A stretch of DNA of 64,000 nt from JACCZH01 sp963729445. Its GTDB lineage: Bacteria > Chloroflexota > Chloroflexia > Thermomicrobiales > CFX8. The notes beneath the pieces are model-generated. The model was not told where the DNA came from and searched no databases. It saw only the letters and a list, made by a program, of their open reading frames with translations. Made by a program: the position numbers and the translations under genes. Location of the stretch: contig CAVSNU010000003.1 in assembly GCA_963729445.1 (NCBI GenBank), forward strand, positions 124,001 through 188,000, read 5' to 3'. This document shows positions 27,023-36,300 of this stretch, in pieces (position 1 is the first letter of the stretch; every line of letters starts with the position of its first letter).

Positions 27023-28747
27023 GTGAAGCCTTCCAACCGCCGCCAACACCCAGATCACGACTGGATTGATCCAGCAAGATACGGCGTCACCGAGACGCTG
27101 CCCGTCGTCGACACTGGGACGGCCAGCCTACCGGGTGTCGCAGATGACCCGGTCTCGCGCGGCTCCTCGGTCGCCCGCAACGCGATCATCGTCGGCATTG
27201 CCTTCATCCTGAGCCGGATACTCGGTCTCGTCCGCGAAGTGGTCGTTGCGGCACAGTTCGGCACCGGCGCTGATTATGACGCCTACGTCGCTGCATTCAG
27301 GATCCCGGACCTTCTGTTTCTCGTTGTCATGAGCGGAGCGTTTGGCAGTGCGTTCATTCCGGTGTTTGGTGGGATGATCGCACGGCAGGATTCGGCGAGC
27401 GCCTGGAGGCTGGCCAGCTCGATCCTGACATACACGCTCGTTGTTCTCGGTGTGGTGGCGTTCGTCACGCTGATTTTCGCCGAGCAGCTTATCAACTGGT
27501 TCATTGCGCCGGGCCTGGCCCCGGAACAGGCCGAGCTTGCCGCGCGACTGACGCGCATTCTGCTGTTGTCTCCCCTTCTGCTTGGCCTGGGAGCCGCGTT
27601 CAAAGGCATGCTGGAGGCGCAAGATCAGTTCGCGCTCTCGGCCTATGCACCAGTGCTCTACAACGTCGGCATCGTTATGGGTGCGCTTGCCCTGGCGCCG
27701 AAGTACGGCGTGTACGGTCTGGCCGCGGGAGTCATCGCCGGAGCCGTGTTGCACGCCGGTATACAGGCGGTAGGTCTGTGGCGCGGCGGCATGCGACTGC
27801 GATTTTCGCTCGACCGGCAGGTGCCCGGCTTAGCGACGGTGCTGCGGCTGATGGGTCCGAGAATCCTGGGGCAGGCGGCGTTCCAGGTGAACTTCATCGT
27901 GATGACGAACTTTGCGTCGCGTATTGGGGAAAACAGCGTCTCAGCGCTGAACTATGCATTTCAGCTCTTCATGCTTCCATATGGCGTGCTAGCGTTGAGT
28001 CTCTCGACGGTCATCTTCCCCTTAATGGCGCGACAGTACGAAACCGGCTCAGTCGCTGAGATGAAGGAGACACTTGGCGACGCGCTGGCCCCGCTGGTGT
28101 TCCTGACGCTGCCGGCGGCGGTTGGACTCTACTGTTTCCGGGTGAGCATCGTGCAGATGCTCTTTGAGGTTGGATCGTTCGACCAGGAATCAACCAGGCT
28201 TGTGTCCGAAGCGCTGGGGTACTTCGCCATCGGTCTGGGTGGCACGGCGGTGATTGAGGCCATTACCCGCGCCTATTACGCCATGCAGGATACCCGCACA
28301 CCGGTGACGATCGCAGTGCTGGCAGTAGGAGTGAACGTCGCGCTGAGCGCGCTTCTCGTCGGACCGATGGGCCACGGTGGGCTGGCGCTGGCCATCTCAA
28401 TCACCGCCACGCTGGAGATGCTGCTGTTGGCCGTCATCTTACGGCAGCGCATCGGATCATTGGGCAGGAAACTGGCGACCTCGGTGGTCAGGGCCGGAGT
28501 CGCCGCGCTGCTGTTCCTTCCCCTCGCCTACTGGATGGGTGACATCATGGCGCGGGCAACTGACCCGGCGGCCGGCCGAAGCGTTGCAGCGTATCTGTTG
28601 TTCGGCTATGGGCTCGCGACTGCCATGGCCGCGTTCTTCGCGATCGCGTTCGCCCTGGGCGCGCCAGAGGTGCCAGCCATCGTCCGGCGCGTCCCGGTCA
28701 TTGGCCCCAGGTTGATGCCGATCATCGAGCCGCGTTACGGCCGTTAG
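27023..28747 (+). CDS. murJ: Lipid II flippase MurJ
   Basis: 574 residues. A polytopic membrane protein of the MOP superfamily with about 14 hydrophobic helices, flipping lipid II across the membrane for peptidoglycan synthesis. The N-terminal 55 residues are cytoplasmic and hydrophilic. Family marks include SRILGLVREVVVAAQFG at the first helix, and PYGVLALSLSTVIFPLMARQ and ITRAYYAMQDTRTPV later. GTG 27023 is the start. The cytoplasmic extension is longer than usual. Confidence 0.93.
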   Translation: MKPSNRRQHPDHDWIDPARYGVTETLPVVDTGTASLPGVADDPVSRGSSVARNAIIVGIAFILSRILGLVREVVVAAQFGTGADYDAYVAAFRIPDLLFLVVMSGAFGSAFIPVFGGMIARQDSASAWRLASSILTYTLVVLGVVAFVTLIFAEQLINWFIAPGLAPEQAELAARLTRILLLSPLLLGLGAAFKGMLEAQDQFALSAYAPVLYNVGIVMGALALAPKYGVYGLAAGVIAGAVLHAGIQAVGLWRGGMRLRFSLDRQVPGLATVLRLMGPRILGQAAFQVNFIVMTNFASRIGENSVSALNYAFQLFMLPYGVLALSLSTVIFPLMARQYETGSVAEMKETLGDALAPLVFLTLPAAVGLYCFRVSIVQMLFEVGSFDQESTRLVSEALGYFAIGLGGTAVIEAITRAYYAMQDTRTPVTIAVLAVGVNVALSALLVGPMGHGGLALAISITATLEMLLLAVILRQRIGSLGRKLATSVVRAGVAALLFLPLAYWMGDIMARATDPAAGRSVAAYLLFGYGLATAMAAFFAIAFALGAPEVPAIVRRVPVIGPRLMPIIEPRYGR

Positions 28748-28836
28748 ACCGTAGGGCTCAGCCGCATCTCCGGTATACTTCACTTTTTGCTTAGCGTCCG
28801 AACGGGGCATGACCCCGGCACACACGATTGAACCAA

Positions 28837-30666
28837 ATGACCGAACAAAAACATATTCGAAACTTTAGCATCATAGCCCATATCGATCATGGAAAATCAA
28901 CCCTTGCCGACCGTCTCCTGGAGGCAACCGGCACACTCACCAAGCGCGAAATGATGGAGCAGGTCCTGGATTCGATGGACCTTGAGCGCGAAAAAGGCAT
29001 CACCATCAAGATGCGCGCGGTGCGGATGGACTTTACCGCCGCAGACGGTCAACTGTATGAGTTGAATCTCATCGATACCCCTGGCCATGTGGATTTTTCC
29101 TACGAGGTCAGCCGTTCGCTAGCTGCCTGTGAGGGCGCGGTTCTCGTCGTTGACGCCGCTCAGGGGGTTGAGGCGCAGACGGTCGCTAACGTCTACCTTG
29201 CGCTGGACAACGACCTCTCACTGATCGCCGTAATCAACAAGATCGATTTGCCGAATGCGATGCCGGAACGAGTTTCAGCAGAGGTGAGCGATCTCATCGG
29301 GTTGATGCCGGACGAGATCATTCCTGCCTCGGCCAAATCCGGCCTCGGCGTCGAGCAGATTCTCCAGGCCATTGTGGACAAAATTCCACCCCCATCCGGG
29401 GACCCAGATGCTCCATTGCGGGCGTTGATCTTCGACTCCCACTACGACGCGTACAAAGGTGTTATTGCGTATGTCAAGGTGGTCGACGGCACGCTGGAAC
29501 CAGGTTCGCGCGTGCGGATGATGGGCACCGGGACAGAAGCCGAGATCCTCGAGATCGGCGTATTCAAGCCTGTGATGACCCCGGTGAAGAGCCTGACCGC
29601 CGGCGAAGTAGGCTACATCGCAACCGGTCTCAAGGTCGTGCGCGAGTGCCAGGTGGGTGACACGGTCACCATGGCCAGGCGTCCCGCGCAGGAGGCGCTA
29701 CCGGGCTACCGTCCAGCGAAGCCGATGGTGTTCGCTGGCCTCTACCCGGTTGACAGTGAAGACTATCTCCTGCTCAGGGATGCTCTCGAGCGTCTACAGC
29801 TCAATGACGCCGCGCTGGTCTATGAGCCCGAGTCTTCCGACGCCCTTGGGTTCGGCTTCCGCTGTGGATTCCTTGGCCTGCTGCACATGGAGATCATTCA
29901 GGAGCGCCTGGAGCGAGAGTTCGAGATTGATCTACTGGCGACCGCGCCGAGCGTGGAATACGAGGTGGTGAAGACCGGGGGTGAAGTGGTCCTGGTCGAT
30001 AACCCCTCCGCGTTGCCGGATCCGGGGGAGATTGACGAGATTCGCGAGCCCTGGATGGAGATCACTGTTATCGCGCCCGCGCGCTACATCGGCACCGTTA
30101 TCGATCTGGTCACAACGCGGCGCGGAGTGTACGAGCACCTCGAGTACCTTGACGAAGACCGCGTGATGATCAAGTTCGGGATGCCGCTCGGGGAGTTGAT
30201 CGTTGATTTCTACGACCAGCTCAAGTCGCGCACACAGGGCTACGCCTCGCTCGATTACAGCTTCCGGGCCATGGAGGCATCGAATCTCGTGAAGCTCGAT
30301 GTCCTGGTAAACGCTACCCCGGTTGACGCACTCTCGATGATCACGCACCGTGACGAGGCCTACGTCCGTGGCCGTGCGCTGGTCTCACAGCTGCGTACGC
30401 TCATCCCAAGACAGATGTTTGATGTGCCGATTCAAGCGTCCATCGGGAGCAGAATTATCGCGCGTGAGACGGTCAAGGCGATGCGCAAGAACGTGCTGTC
30501 GAAGTGCTACGGCGGTGACGTCACGCGGAAGCGCAAGCTCCTGGAGCGTCAGAAAGAGGGTAAGGCGCGCATGAAGATGGTCGGAAATGTGGAGATCCCT
30601 CAGGCTGCATTTATGGCCGTCCTGAGCCTTGGCTCTGACACGGTTACCTCAGGTCGTGGATCGTGA
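28837..30666 (+). CDS. lepA: Elongation factor 4 (ribosomal back-translocase)
   Basis: 609 residues. A GTPase acting on stalled ribosomes. It has G1 AHIDHGKST, switch II DTPGHVDF, G4 NKIDLP, then domains II, III and V and the LepA-specific C-terminal domain (KCYGGDVTRKRKLLERQKEGKARMK type end). ATG 28837 is taken as the start; a TTG at 28828 would add three residues. No clear Shine-Dalgarno is seen. The stop overlaps the GTG of the mazG-like gene (GTGA). Confidence 0.95.
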   Translation: MTEQKHIRNFSIIAHIDHGKSTLADRLLEATGTLTKREMMEQVLDSMDLEREKGITIKMRAVRMDFTAADGQLYELNLIDTPGHVDFSYEVSRSLAACEGAVLVVDAAQGVEAQTVANVYLALDNDLSLIAVINKIDLPNAMPERVSAEVSDLIGLMPDEIIPASAKSGLGVEQILQAIVDKIPPPSGDPDAPLRALIFDSHYDAYKGVIAYVKVVDGTLEPGSRVRMMGTGTEAEILEIGVFKPVMTPVKSLTAGEVGYIATGLKVVRECQVGDTVTMARRPAQEALPGYRPAKPMVFAGLYPVDSEDYLLLRDALERLQLNDAALVYEPESSDALGFGFRCGFLGLLHMEIIQERLEREFEIDLLATAPSVEYEVVKTGGEVVLVDNPSALPDPGEIDEIREPWMEITVIAPARYIGTVIDLVTTRRGVYEHLEYLDEDRVMIKFGMPLGELIVDFYDQLKSRTQGYASLDYSFRAMEASNLVKLDVLVNATPVDALSMITHRDEAYVRGRALVSQLRTLIPRQMFDVPIQASIGSRIIARETVKAMRKNVLSKCYGGDVTRKRKLLERQKEGKARMKMVGNVEIPQAAFMAVLSLGSDTVTSGRGS

Positions 30667-31667
30667 TTACCGTCATTGGCGCCAACGTCCTGAACGAGTT
30701 CGAGGTTGAGGGACCAATCGTCGCGCGAACGAGTCGTGCGCTCGATTCGTCCGATCTGAGCGCTGCGGGTATCCGTCTCGATCACGCATACGATGCCGTC
30801 TTCAATGGGCCGGTGGACCGCGTACTGGGTGAGATCGTCGATGACCTGCTTGAACGCTCACAGCGGAGCGATCTCCTGTACGTGCTTCCGGACGCCGGCG
30901 TCCCCGGTGACCTTACGGTTGAGGCGCTGTCGTCACACGTGGCGGTGACCATCATCCCGGGAGCTCTGTATCCCGGCGTCTCAGGGTTGGGCCGTTCTGA
31001 TATTGTCGATGCGCTGGAGCTCGCCCTTGCGGAGAACCACGGGGTCTTTGGCGCCGGCCTCTGCCCGATCGACCCGACGGCACCGTTGATCGTGACGAAC
31101 TGGTACGGGTCGAGCGTCGTTGAGCTGGCTTCTCGGCGGCTGAAGCGTGTCTATGGGGCGAGCGATACCGAGGTACGCGAATGGGAGTCGGACGGAAGAT
31201 TGATTATTCCGCCGGCCGATCCACTCGACGGCACCTCGTCGATCTCGGCTCTGGAGCACATCGTCGCGCGACTGCGCCGGCCGGACGGCTGCCCCTGGGA
31301 CAGGGAGCAGACCAGAGAGTCGTTGCTGCCACAGTTCGTCGAAGAGCTCGCTGAGTACCGCGCCGCGCTTGAGTCCGGTGACGTCGCCAACCAGCGCGAA
31401 GAGCTCGGAGACGTCCTCTTCCACGTGATCGCCCAGTCTCAGCTAGCCACTGAAGCTGGCGACTTTACGTTTGAAGACGTGCTGCGAGGTATTACAGCCA
31501 AACTGGTCCGACGTCACCCACACGTGTTTGGTGACGTCCAGGTTGAATCAGTTGAAGACGTGCTTGCGACCTGGAATCGGGTCAAAGCCGAAGAACGGGC
31601 CGCAGCCGGCACGTCTGAAGAACAATCGAACGACGACGGTATGAAGGAGATCAGAATTGATGAGTAG
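30663..31667 (+). CDS. MazG nucleotide pyrophosphohydrolase fused to a degenerate tetrapyrrole-methylase-like domain
   Basis: 334 residues. The C-terminal part (about 200-320) is a MazG domain: RRPDGCPWDREQTRESL, then EELAEYRAAL, EELGDVLFHV and KLVRRHPHVFG, the helical NTP pyrophosphatase signature with its EExxE and ExxD metal ligands. The N-terminal 190 residues have the order of a YabN-type TP-methylase domain. However, the SAM loop, normally GxGPG, reads VIGANVLNEF, so catalysis there is doubtful. MazG removes non-canonical or excess NTPs. It is flanked by lepA and aspS with overlaps on both sides. Confidence 0.85.
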   Translation: MITVIGANVLNEFEVEGPIVARTSRALDSSDLSAAGIRLDHAYDAVFNGPVDRVLGEIVDDLLERSQRSDLLYVLPDAGVPGDLTVEALSSHVAVTIIPGALYPGVSGLGRSDIVDALELALAENHGVFGAGLCPIDPTAPLIVTNWYGSSVVELASRRLKRVYGASDTEVREWESDGRLIIPPADPLDGTSSISALEHIVARLRRPDGCPWDREQTRESLLPQFVEELAEYRAALESGDVANQREELGDVLFHVIAQSQLATEAGDFTFEDVLRGITAKLVRRHPHVFGDVQVESVEDVLATWNRVKAEERAAAGTSEEQSNDDGMKEIRIDE

Positions 31668-33465
31668 CCAGCGTGGCTATGCGACCAGTGGCGAGTTACG
31701 AGCCTCTGACAGTGGCAGGAGCGTTGTTTTAAAGGGTTGGGTGAATCGCCGGCGAGATCACGGTGGGTTGATCTTTCTCGATCTCCGCGATCGGTACGGC
31801 GTGACCCAGGTGGTCTGCAACCCGGAGGATTCGCCTGAGGCGCATGCAGTGGCCGAGGGGATCCGTTCGGAGTACGTCATCGAAGTTCACGGGACCGTGC
31901 GTGAACGTCCGGATGGAACCAAGAACCCTCGTATGCTGACCGGGGATATCGAGGTTGATGCCTCTGAGGTGAGGATCCTCAACGTGGCAAAAACACCTCC
32001 CTTCGAAATCAGCGAGGACACCGATGTCGACGAGTCCATCCGTCTCCAGTATCGCTACCTGGACCTGCGCCGGCCTCGCATGCAACAGAATCTCATACTG
32101 CGTCACCAGGTCATCAGGACGATTCGACAGTTTCTGGACGCCCGCGACTTCCTTGAAGTCGAGACCCCGGTCCTGATCAAGAGCACGCCGGAGGGTGCCC
32201 GCGACTACCTGGTGCCGAGCAGGCTCTATCCGGGCGAGTTCTACGCGCTGCCTCAGTCTCCTCAGCAGCTCAAGCAACTGCTCATGGTCAGCGGTATGGA
32301 CCGGTACTACCAGATCGCCCGTTGCTTCCGTGATGAGGATCAGCGCTCCGATCGCCAGGCGGAGTTCACCCAGCTCGACCTCGAGATGTCGTTCGTTGAC
32401 ATGGAAGACATTCTTCAGCTCACCGAGGAGCTCTTTCACGAGTTGATCGCCGTGGCGGGACTAACGGTCCAGACCAGCCCATTCCCGCGCATGACCTACG
32501 AAGAGGCGATACGCCGTTTTGGCAGCGACAAGCCGGACCTGCGTTTTGGTCTGGAGATCGCTGACGTCTCGGATCTCGTCAAGAGCTCTGAGTTTGGCGT
32601 GTTCCGTTCGGCGGTTGAGGGCGGTGGCGTTGTCCGGGCGATCGGCGTGCCCGGCAAGGGCGACATCACCCGTAGCGGTGTGGAGGAGCTGACCGCGTTC
32701 GCCCGTCAATTCGGCGCGAAGGGCCTGGCGTGGCTTGCCCTGACTGAAGAGGAGGGCAGGCTCGGCGCTCGCTCTCCGATTGCCAAGTTCCTGTCCGAGG
32801 ACGAGCTGACCGGAATCGCGGCGGCCACTGAGTCTGGCCCTGGCGACCTGATTCTCCTGGTTGCCGACCAGGCTCCAGTGGCGGCGAATGTGCTTGGACG
32901 CCTGCGAGAGCGGTTCGGTGACGAGTTGAACCTTGCTGATCCAACTGTCGCTGCGCCGGCCTGGATCGTTGCGCCACCGATGTTCGAGTGGAGCGAGGAT
33001 CAAGGTCGATGGGATGCCATGCATCACCCGTTCACCGCGCCGATGGACGAGGATATCCCCTTGCTCGACACTGATCCTGGCGCTGTGCGGGCCAAGGCTT
33101 ACGACATCATTATGGACGGCTATGAGCTCGGGAGCGGGTCAATCCGCATTCACCAGCGTGAGCTCCAGAGCAGGATCTTTAGTCTCATGGGATACAGCGA
33201 TGAGGAGATCGAGAGCCGTTTCGGTCACCTCCTGAAGGCGTTTGAGTACGGCGCTCCGCCGCACGGCGGCATCGCGCCCGGCATCGACCGCACCGTGATG
33301 CTGCTGGCTCGGGAGCCGAATATTCGCGAGGTTATCGCCTTCCCGAAAACCCAGATGGCGCGCGACCTGATGTTCGACGCACCCAGCCGGGTCGATGAGC
33401 GTCAGCTCGAGGATCTGCATATCCGCATTGAAGAGAAGGCTCCGGCAGCCAAGAGCGAAGCGTAG
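31660..33465 (+). CDS. aspS: Aspartyl-tRNA synthetase (bacterial type)
   Basis: 601 residues. An OB-fold anticodon domain with KGWVNRRRDHGGLIFLDLRD, a class II catalytic core with FRDEDQRSDRQ (motif 2) and GIAPGIDRTVML (motif 3), and the bacterial GAD insertion (about 310-430). ATG 31660 has AAGGAG 11 nt upstream and overlaps the mazG stop. Whether it is tRNA-Asn-discriminating cannot be decided by eye. The last gene of the lepA unit; a strong terminator follows. Confidence 0.95.
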   Translation: MSSQRGYATSGELRASDSGRSVVLKGWVNRRRDHGGLIFLDLRDRYGVTQVVCNPEDSPEAHAVAEGIRSEYVIEVHGTVRERPDGTKNPRMLTGDIEVDASEVRILNVAKTPPFEISEDTDVDESIRLQYRYLDLRRPRMQQNLILRHQVIRTIRQFLDARDFLEVETPVLIKSTPEGARDYLVPSRLYPGEFYALPQSPQQLKQLLMVSGMDRYYQIARCFRDEDQRSDRQAEFTQLDLEMSFVDMEDILQLTEELFHELIAVAGLTVQTSPFPRMTYEEAIRRFGSDKPDLRFGLEIADVSDLVKSSEFGVFRSAVEGGGVVRAIGVPGKGDITRSGVEELTAFARQFGAKGLAWLALTEEEGRLGARSPIAKFLSEDELTGIAAATESGPGDLILLVADQAPVAANVLGRLRERFGDELNLADPTVAAPAWIVAPPMFEWSEDQGRWDAMHHPFTAPMDEDIPLLDTDPGAVRAKAYDIIMDGYELGSGSIRIHQRELQSRIFSLMGYSDEEIESRFGHLLKAFEYGAPPHGGIAPGIDRTVMLLAREPNIREVIAFPKTQMARDLMFDAPSRVDERQLEDLHIRIEEKAPAAKSEA

Positions 33466-33562
33466 AAGTCGTGAGTCATTGGGTCGGGAACGTCCTGCCC
33501 CGATGGACCACCACTTCTTCCGCAACACGCTTTAGCGACACCCGAAAGGGCATCAAAGAGCA

Positions 33563-33593
33563 ACAGCCAGCGCATAATGCGCTGGCTGTTTTT
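33563..33593 (+). terminator. Intrinsic terminator after aspS
   Basis: 12-bp stem ACAGCCAGCGCA (33563-33574) with TGCGCTGGCTGT (33578-33589), a 3-nt loop, then T4. It also lies 19 nt beyond the stop of the convergent lipoprotein gene, though the A-run on that side is weak. Confidence 0.88.
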
Positions 33594-33611
33594 CGTTGTC
33601 GTCTTCTGGGA

Positions 33612-34628
33612 TTATCGCTGGATCCAGGACATACCCGATGCTGTGTCTATATTCGTAGCAGTGAAGAGTTCCTTTGGCTCGGATGCGGTCAATTGACCAT
33701 TCTCCCCGGCTGAGAGCTCAACGTACCACGCTTCAAAACTGCCCTGATTCTCGCGGAAAAAGGCCAGGTACCTGCCATCCGGAGACCAGACGGGCGAAAC
33801 CGTCGTGCCGATATTGGTGATCTGGTACGGCGCCTCGCCATTCAATGGCGCGATCCAGATGTCGTTTGTTTGACCCGTACGCTGGACAAAGGCCATGTTG
33901 TTCCCGTCCGGGGACCAATCAGGGTCGTACGCACCAGCCTCGGTCACGACGAACGGCTCGTAGGTTGCCGAGCCCAGATCAATGATCCAGATCTCAGGTA
34001 CGCGCGCGCCATTCCCTGAATCGCTGCGCACGACGAACGCGACTCGCTCACCCTCCGGTGAAAAGACGGGATCCTCCTGGGTCGCGCTGATCTCGGCCGC
34101 AGCGTTCAGAAGGTATGGCCCAACTTCGAACGTCTCGGAAAACCACAGGTAGAGCGGGCGGGAGAACTCATCGTACAGGCCCTTATCGCTCACATAGATC
34201 AACTGCTCGCCGGCAGGTGACCAGTCAACGTCCCAGGCCCAGGCAGCCGCCATCACGTACTCTTGAGTAAAAGGCTCTGCTGCCGGTTGGTGGTCCTCAG
34301 TGACCTGCACGAGTGGGCTACCGTCACTGCGGGCGACGATGATGTCGGAAAACGCTTCACCGACGCGGACGTAGGCAAACCGGTCGCCGGCCGATGCCCA
34401 TGACGGCGACGCCGCATGTTCGCCCTCGGTCACTTGTTCCACGTCGCCATCCCAGCGCATCACGTTGTGCTCAGCGACGAAGAGAATCTCCCCTTCCGGC
34501 GCGTTGGACGGCTGGCCCTGGGCTCCCTCAGTGAGCGCGGGGTCAGGCTCGCCGCATGCCGCCAGCATGGTGAACACCATGAGCATGACGAGCAGTGACA
34601 CGCTTCGACGCAGTACAGCGGAGTTCAA
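33612..34628 (-). CDS. Lipoprotein with TolB-like PD40 beta-propeller repeats
   Basis: 338 residues. A basic N-terminus, hydrophobic stretch, and lipobox LAAC with Cys25 mark a lipoprotein, so it is anchored outside the cytoplasmic membrane. The rest has repeated PD40/WD40-like motifs with SPDG or SPEG turns (VDWSPAGEQ, PVFSPEGER, PDWSPDGNN, PVWSPDGRY), as in TolB and other propellers. No TolA/Pal system is seen. It overlaps the murE stop by 4 nt and is probably co-translated. The ligand is unknown. Confidence 0.85.
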   Translation of the reverse strand: MNSAVLRRSVSLLVMLMVFTMLAACGEPDPALTEGAQGQPSNAPEGEILFVAEHNVMRWDGDVEQVTEGEHAASPSWASAGDRFAYVRVGEAFSDIIVARSDGSPLVQVTEDHQPAAEPFTQEYVMAAAWAWDVDWSPAGEQLIYVSDKGLYDEFSRPLYLWFSETFEVGPYLLNAAAEISATQEDPVFSPEGERVAFVVRSDSGNGARVPEIWIIDLGSATYEPFVVTEAGAYDPDWSPDGNNMAFVQRTGQTNDIWIAPLNGEAPYQITNIGTTVSPVWSPDGRYLAFFRENQGSFEAWYVELSAGENGQLTASEPKELFTATNIDTASGMSWIQR

Positions 34629-36199
34629 GCTTCGGTTCCTTCGTGCTTCGCGGGGCCGTACCCCAACTCTTGTAGTACCTGACGAGCGACCTGAGATTCA
34701 TCCCAGGGGCGATGGTCCGACCCGTAGATCATGCTGCGCTCGTGGCCCTTGCCGGCCAGAATGACGATGTCGCCCGCCCGGGCACGGCGCAGGAGCTCGC
34801 TCACCGCTTCCCGGCGGTCTTCAATGCAGTCAAAGTCTACACCGCGCACCGCGCCACGCTCCGTAGCACCGGCGGCAATCTCATTGATGATCTGCTCGGG
34901 ATCCTCGAAGCGCGGATCCTCGCTGGTGAAGATCGCATAGTCCGCCAATCGCGCCGCCACCGCGCCCTGGACGGGCCGCTTTTCGACGTCACGTTCGCCG
35001 GCCGAGCCAAAGGTGACCAGCACACGGCCCGATGTGATTCTCCGCGCCTCTTCAAGCACGGATCGAATCGACTCGGGGGTGTGCGCGTAATCCACCACAA
35101 CGGTGAACGGCTGACCCAGATCAATGCTCTCCATGCGCCCCGGTACCGGGCGAAGGTTCTCTATACAGTTAGCAATGGTGGCTACGTCGCATCCCAGGAG
35201 ATATGCTGCACCGGAGGCTGCCAGTGCGTTCGCGACATTCCATGCGCCGGGAAGAGGCAGTCGAACCGGGAATCGACGGCCATCAATGACCAGGGTGAAT
35301 GTGTTTGAGTCCTGAAGCGCCACGATGTTTTCTGCGCGGACGCCTGCCTCGGAGTGTTCCTGGGTGGAGTACCAGAGAATGTCGGCTCCCTCGGCATCCG
35401 ACGAGATGGCGACACACCCGGGATCATCAGCGTTCAGCACGACCGCGCCGCGCTTGCCGCTGTCGCGCGCCCGGGCCACTCTCCGGAGCAGACCCGCCTT
35501 CGCCTTCCGATAATTCTCGATGCTGCCGTGGAAATCGAGATGTTCGCTGGTGATGTTGGTCACGACCCCGACGTCGAAATGGCAATTGTCGACGCGATGG
35601 GTTTCGAGCGCGTGCGATGTCGTCTCAACCACCGCCACTCGCGCCCCTGCATCAACCATCTGACGCAGCGTTCGTTGGACATCGAGTGATTCAGGCGTTG
35701 TCTGGCGGGCGGAGGAGCGGTCAGGCTGGCCAGGCACACGGACGGCAACCGTGGAGATCAGGCCCGTGGCCAATCCCGCGCGTTCGAGCATCTGGTGGAG
35801 ATAGAAACTTGTGGTGGTCTTTCCGTCGGTGCCGGTAATGCCGATGACAGCCAGGGACAGGCTTGGGTGGCCGTACAGAGCCGCGGAGAGGTGCGCCAGC
35901 GCGCCGCGGGTATTCCTGACCCGGATGACGCCTTTGTAGCCTGCAACGTTGTCTTCAGGAGTGTCCGGCTCCACGAGTGCAGCGACGGCTCCCGCGCGGA
36001 GTGCCGCTTGCAGGTAGTCGTGGCCATCCGCATAACCGCCACGCAGCGCCACGAAGAGCGTACCCGGCACGACGTTGCGGCTGTCGAATGCGATCGATGT
36101 AACTGGGGTGCGAACGTCCCCGGTGATGCAAGCATCGAAGAGGTCATCGATCAGGTCAGCTACGTTGACGGCTGTTTTATCAGTCACGCAGCTAGTCAC
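34625..36199 (-). CDS. murE: UDP-N-acetylmuramoyl-L-alanyl-D-glutamate amino-acid ligase
   Basis: 524 residues with the three Mur ligase domains: N-terminal UDP-binding (FDSRNVVPGTLFVALRG), central ATP-binding (ITGTDGKTTTS), and C-terminal (GRVLVTFGSAGERDVEKRP). It adds the third residue of the stem peptide. The substrate-recognition motif, DNPR in meso-DAP enzymes, reads SEDPR. The Arg is kept, so DAP is plausible, but Orn or Lys cannot be excluded. The GTG start at 36199 is followed by another GTG at 36187. No other mur/dcw cluster genes are adjacent. Confidence 0.93.
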   Translation of the reverse strand: MTSCVTDKTAVNVADLIDDLFDACITGDVRTPVTSIAFDSRNVVPGTLFVALRGGYADGHDYLQAALRAGAVAALVEPDTPEDNVAGYKGVIRVRNTRGALAHLSAALYGHPSLSLAVIGITGTDGKTTTSFYLHQMLERAGLATGLISTVAVRVPGQPDRSSARQTTPESLDVQRTLRQMVDAGARVAVVETTSHALETHRVDNCHFDVGVVTNITSEHLDFHGSIENYRKAKAGLLRRVARARDSGKRGAVVLNADDPGCVAISSDAEGADILWYSTQEHSEAGVRAENIVALQDSNTFTLVIDGRRFPVRLPLPGAWNVANALAASGAAYLLGCDVATIANCIENLRPVPGRMESIDLGQPFTVVVDYAHTPESIRSVLEEARRITSGRVLVTFGSAGERDVEKRPVQGAVAARLADYAIFTSEDPRFEDPEQIINEIAAGATERGAVRGVDFDCIEDRREAVSELLRRARAGDIVILAGKGHERSMIYGSDHRPWDESQVARQVLQELGYGPAKHEGTEA

Positions 36200-36300
36200 A
36201 ACGTCGTTCAGGAACGAGGTTCATGATGGCGGAATCTCCCCCGACAGTAACAAGGCGACGGTCCGGCGCAAACCGTACAATCCTCCGGTCCGCTAACTCG

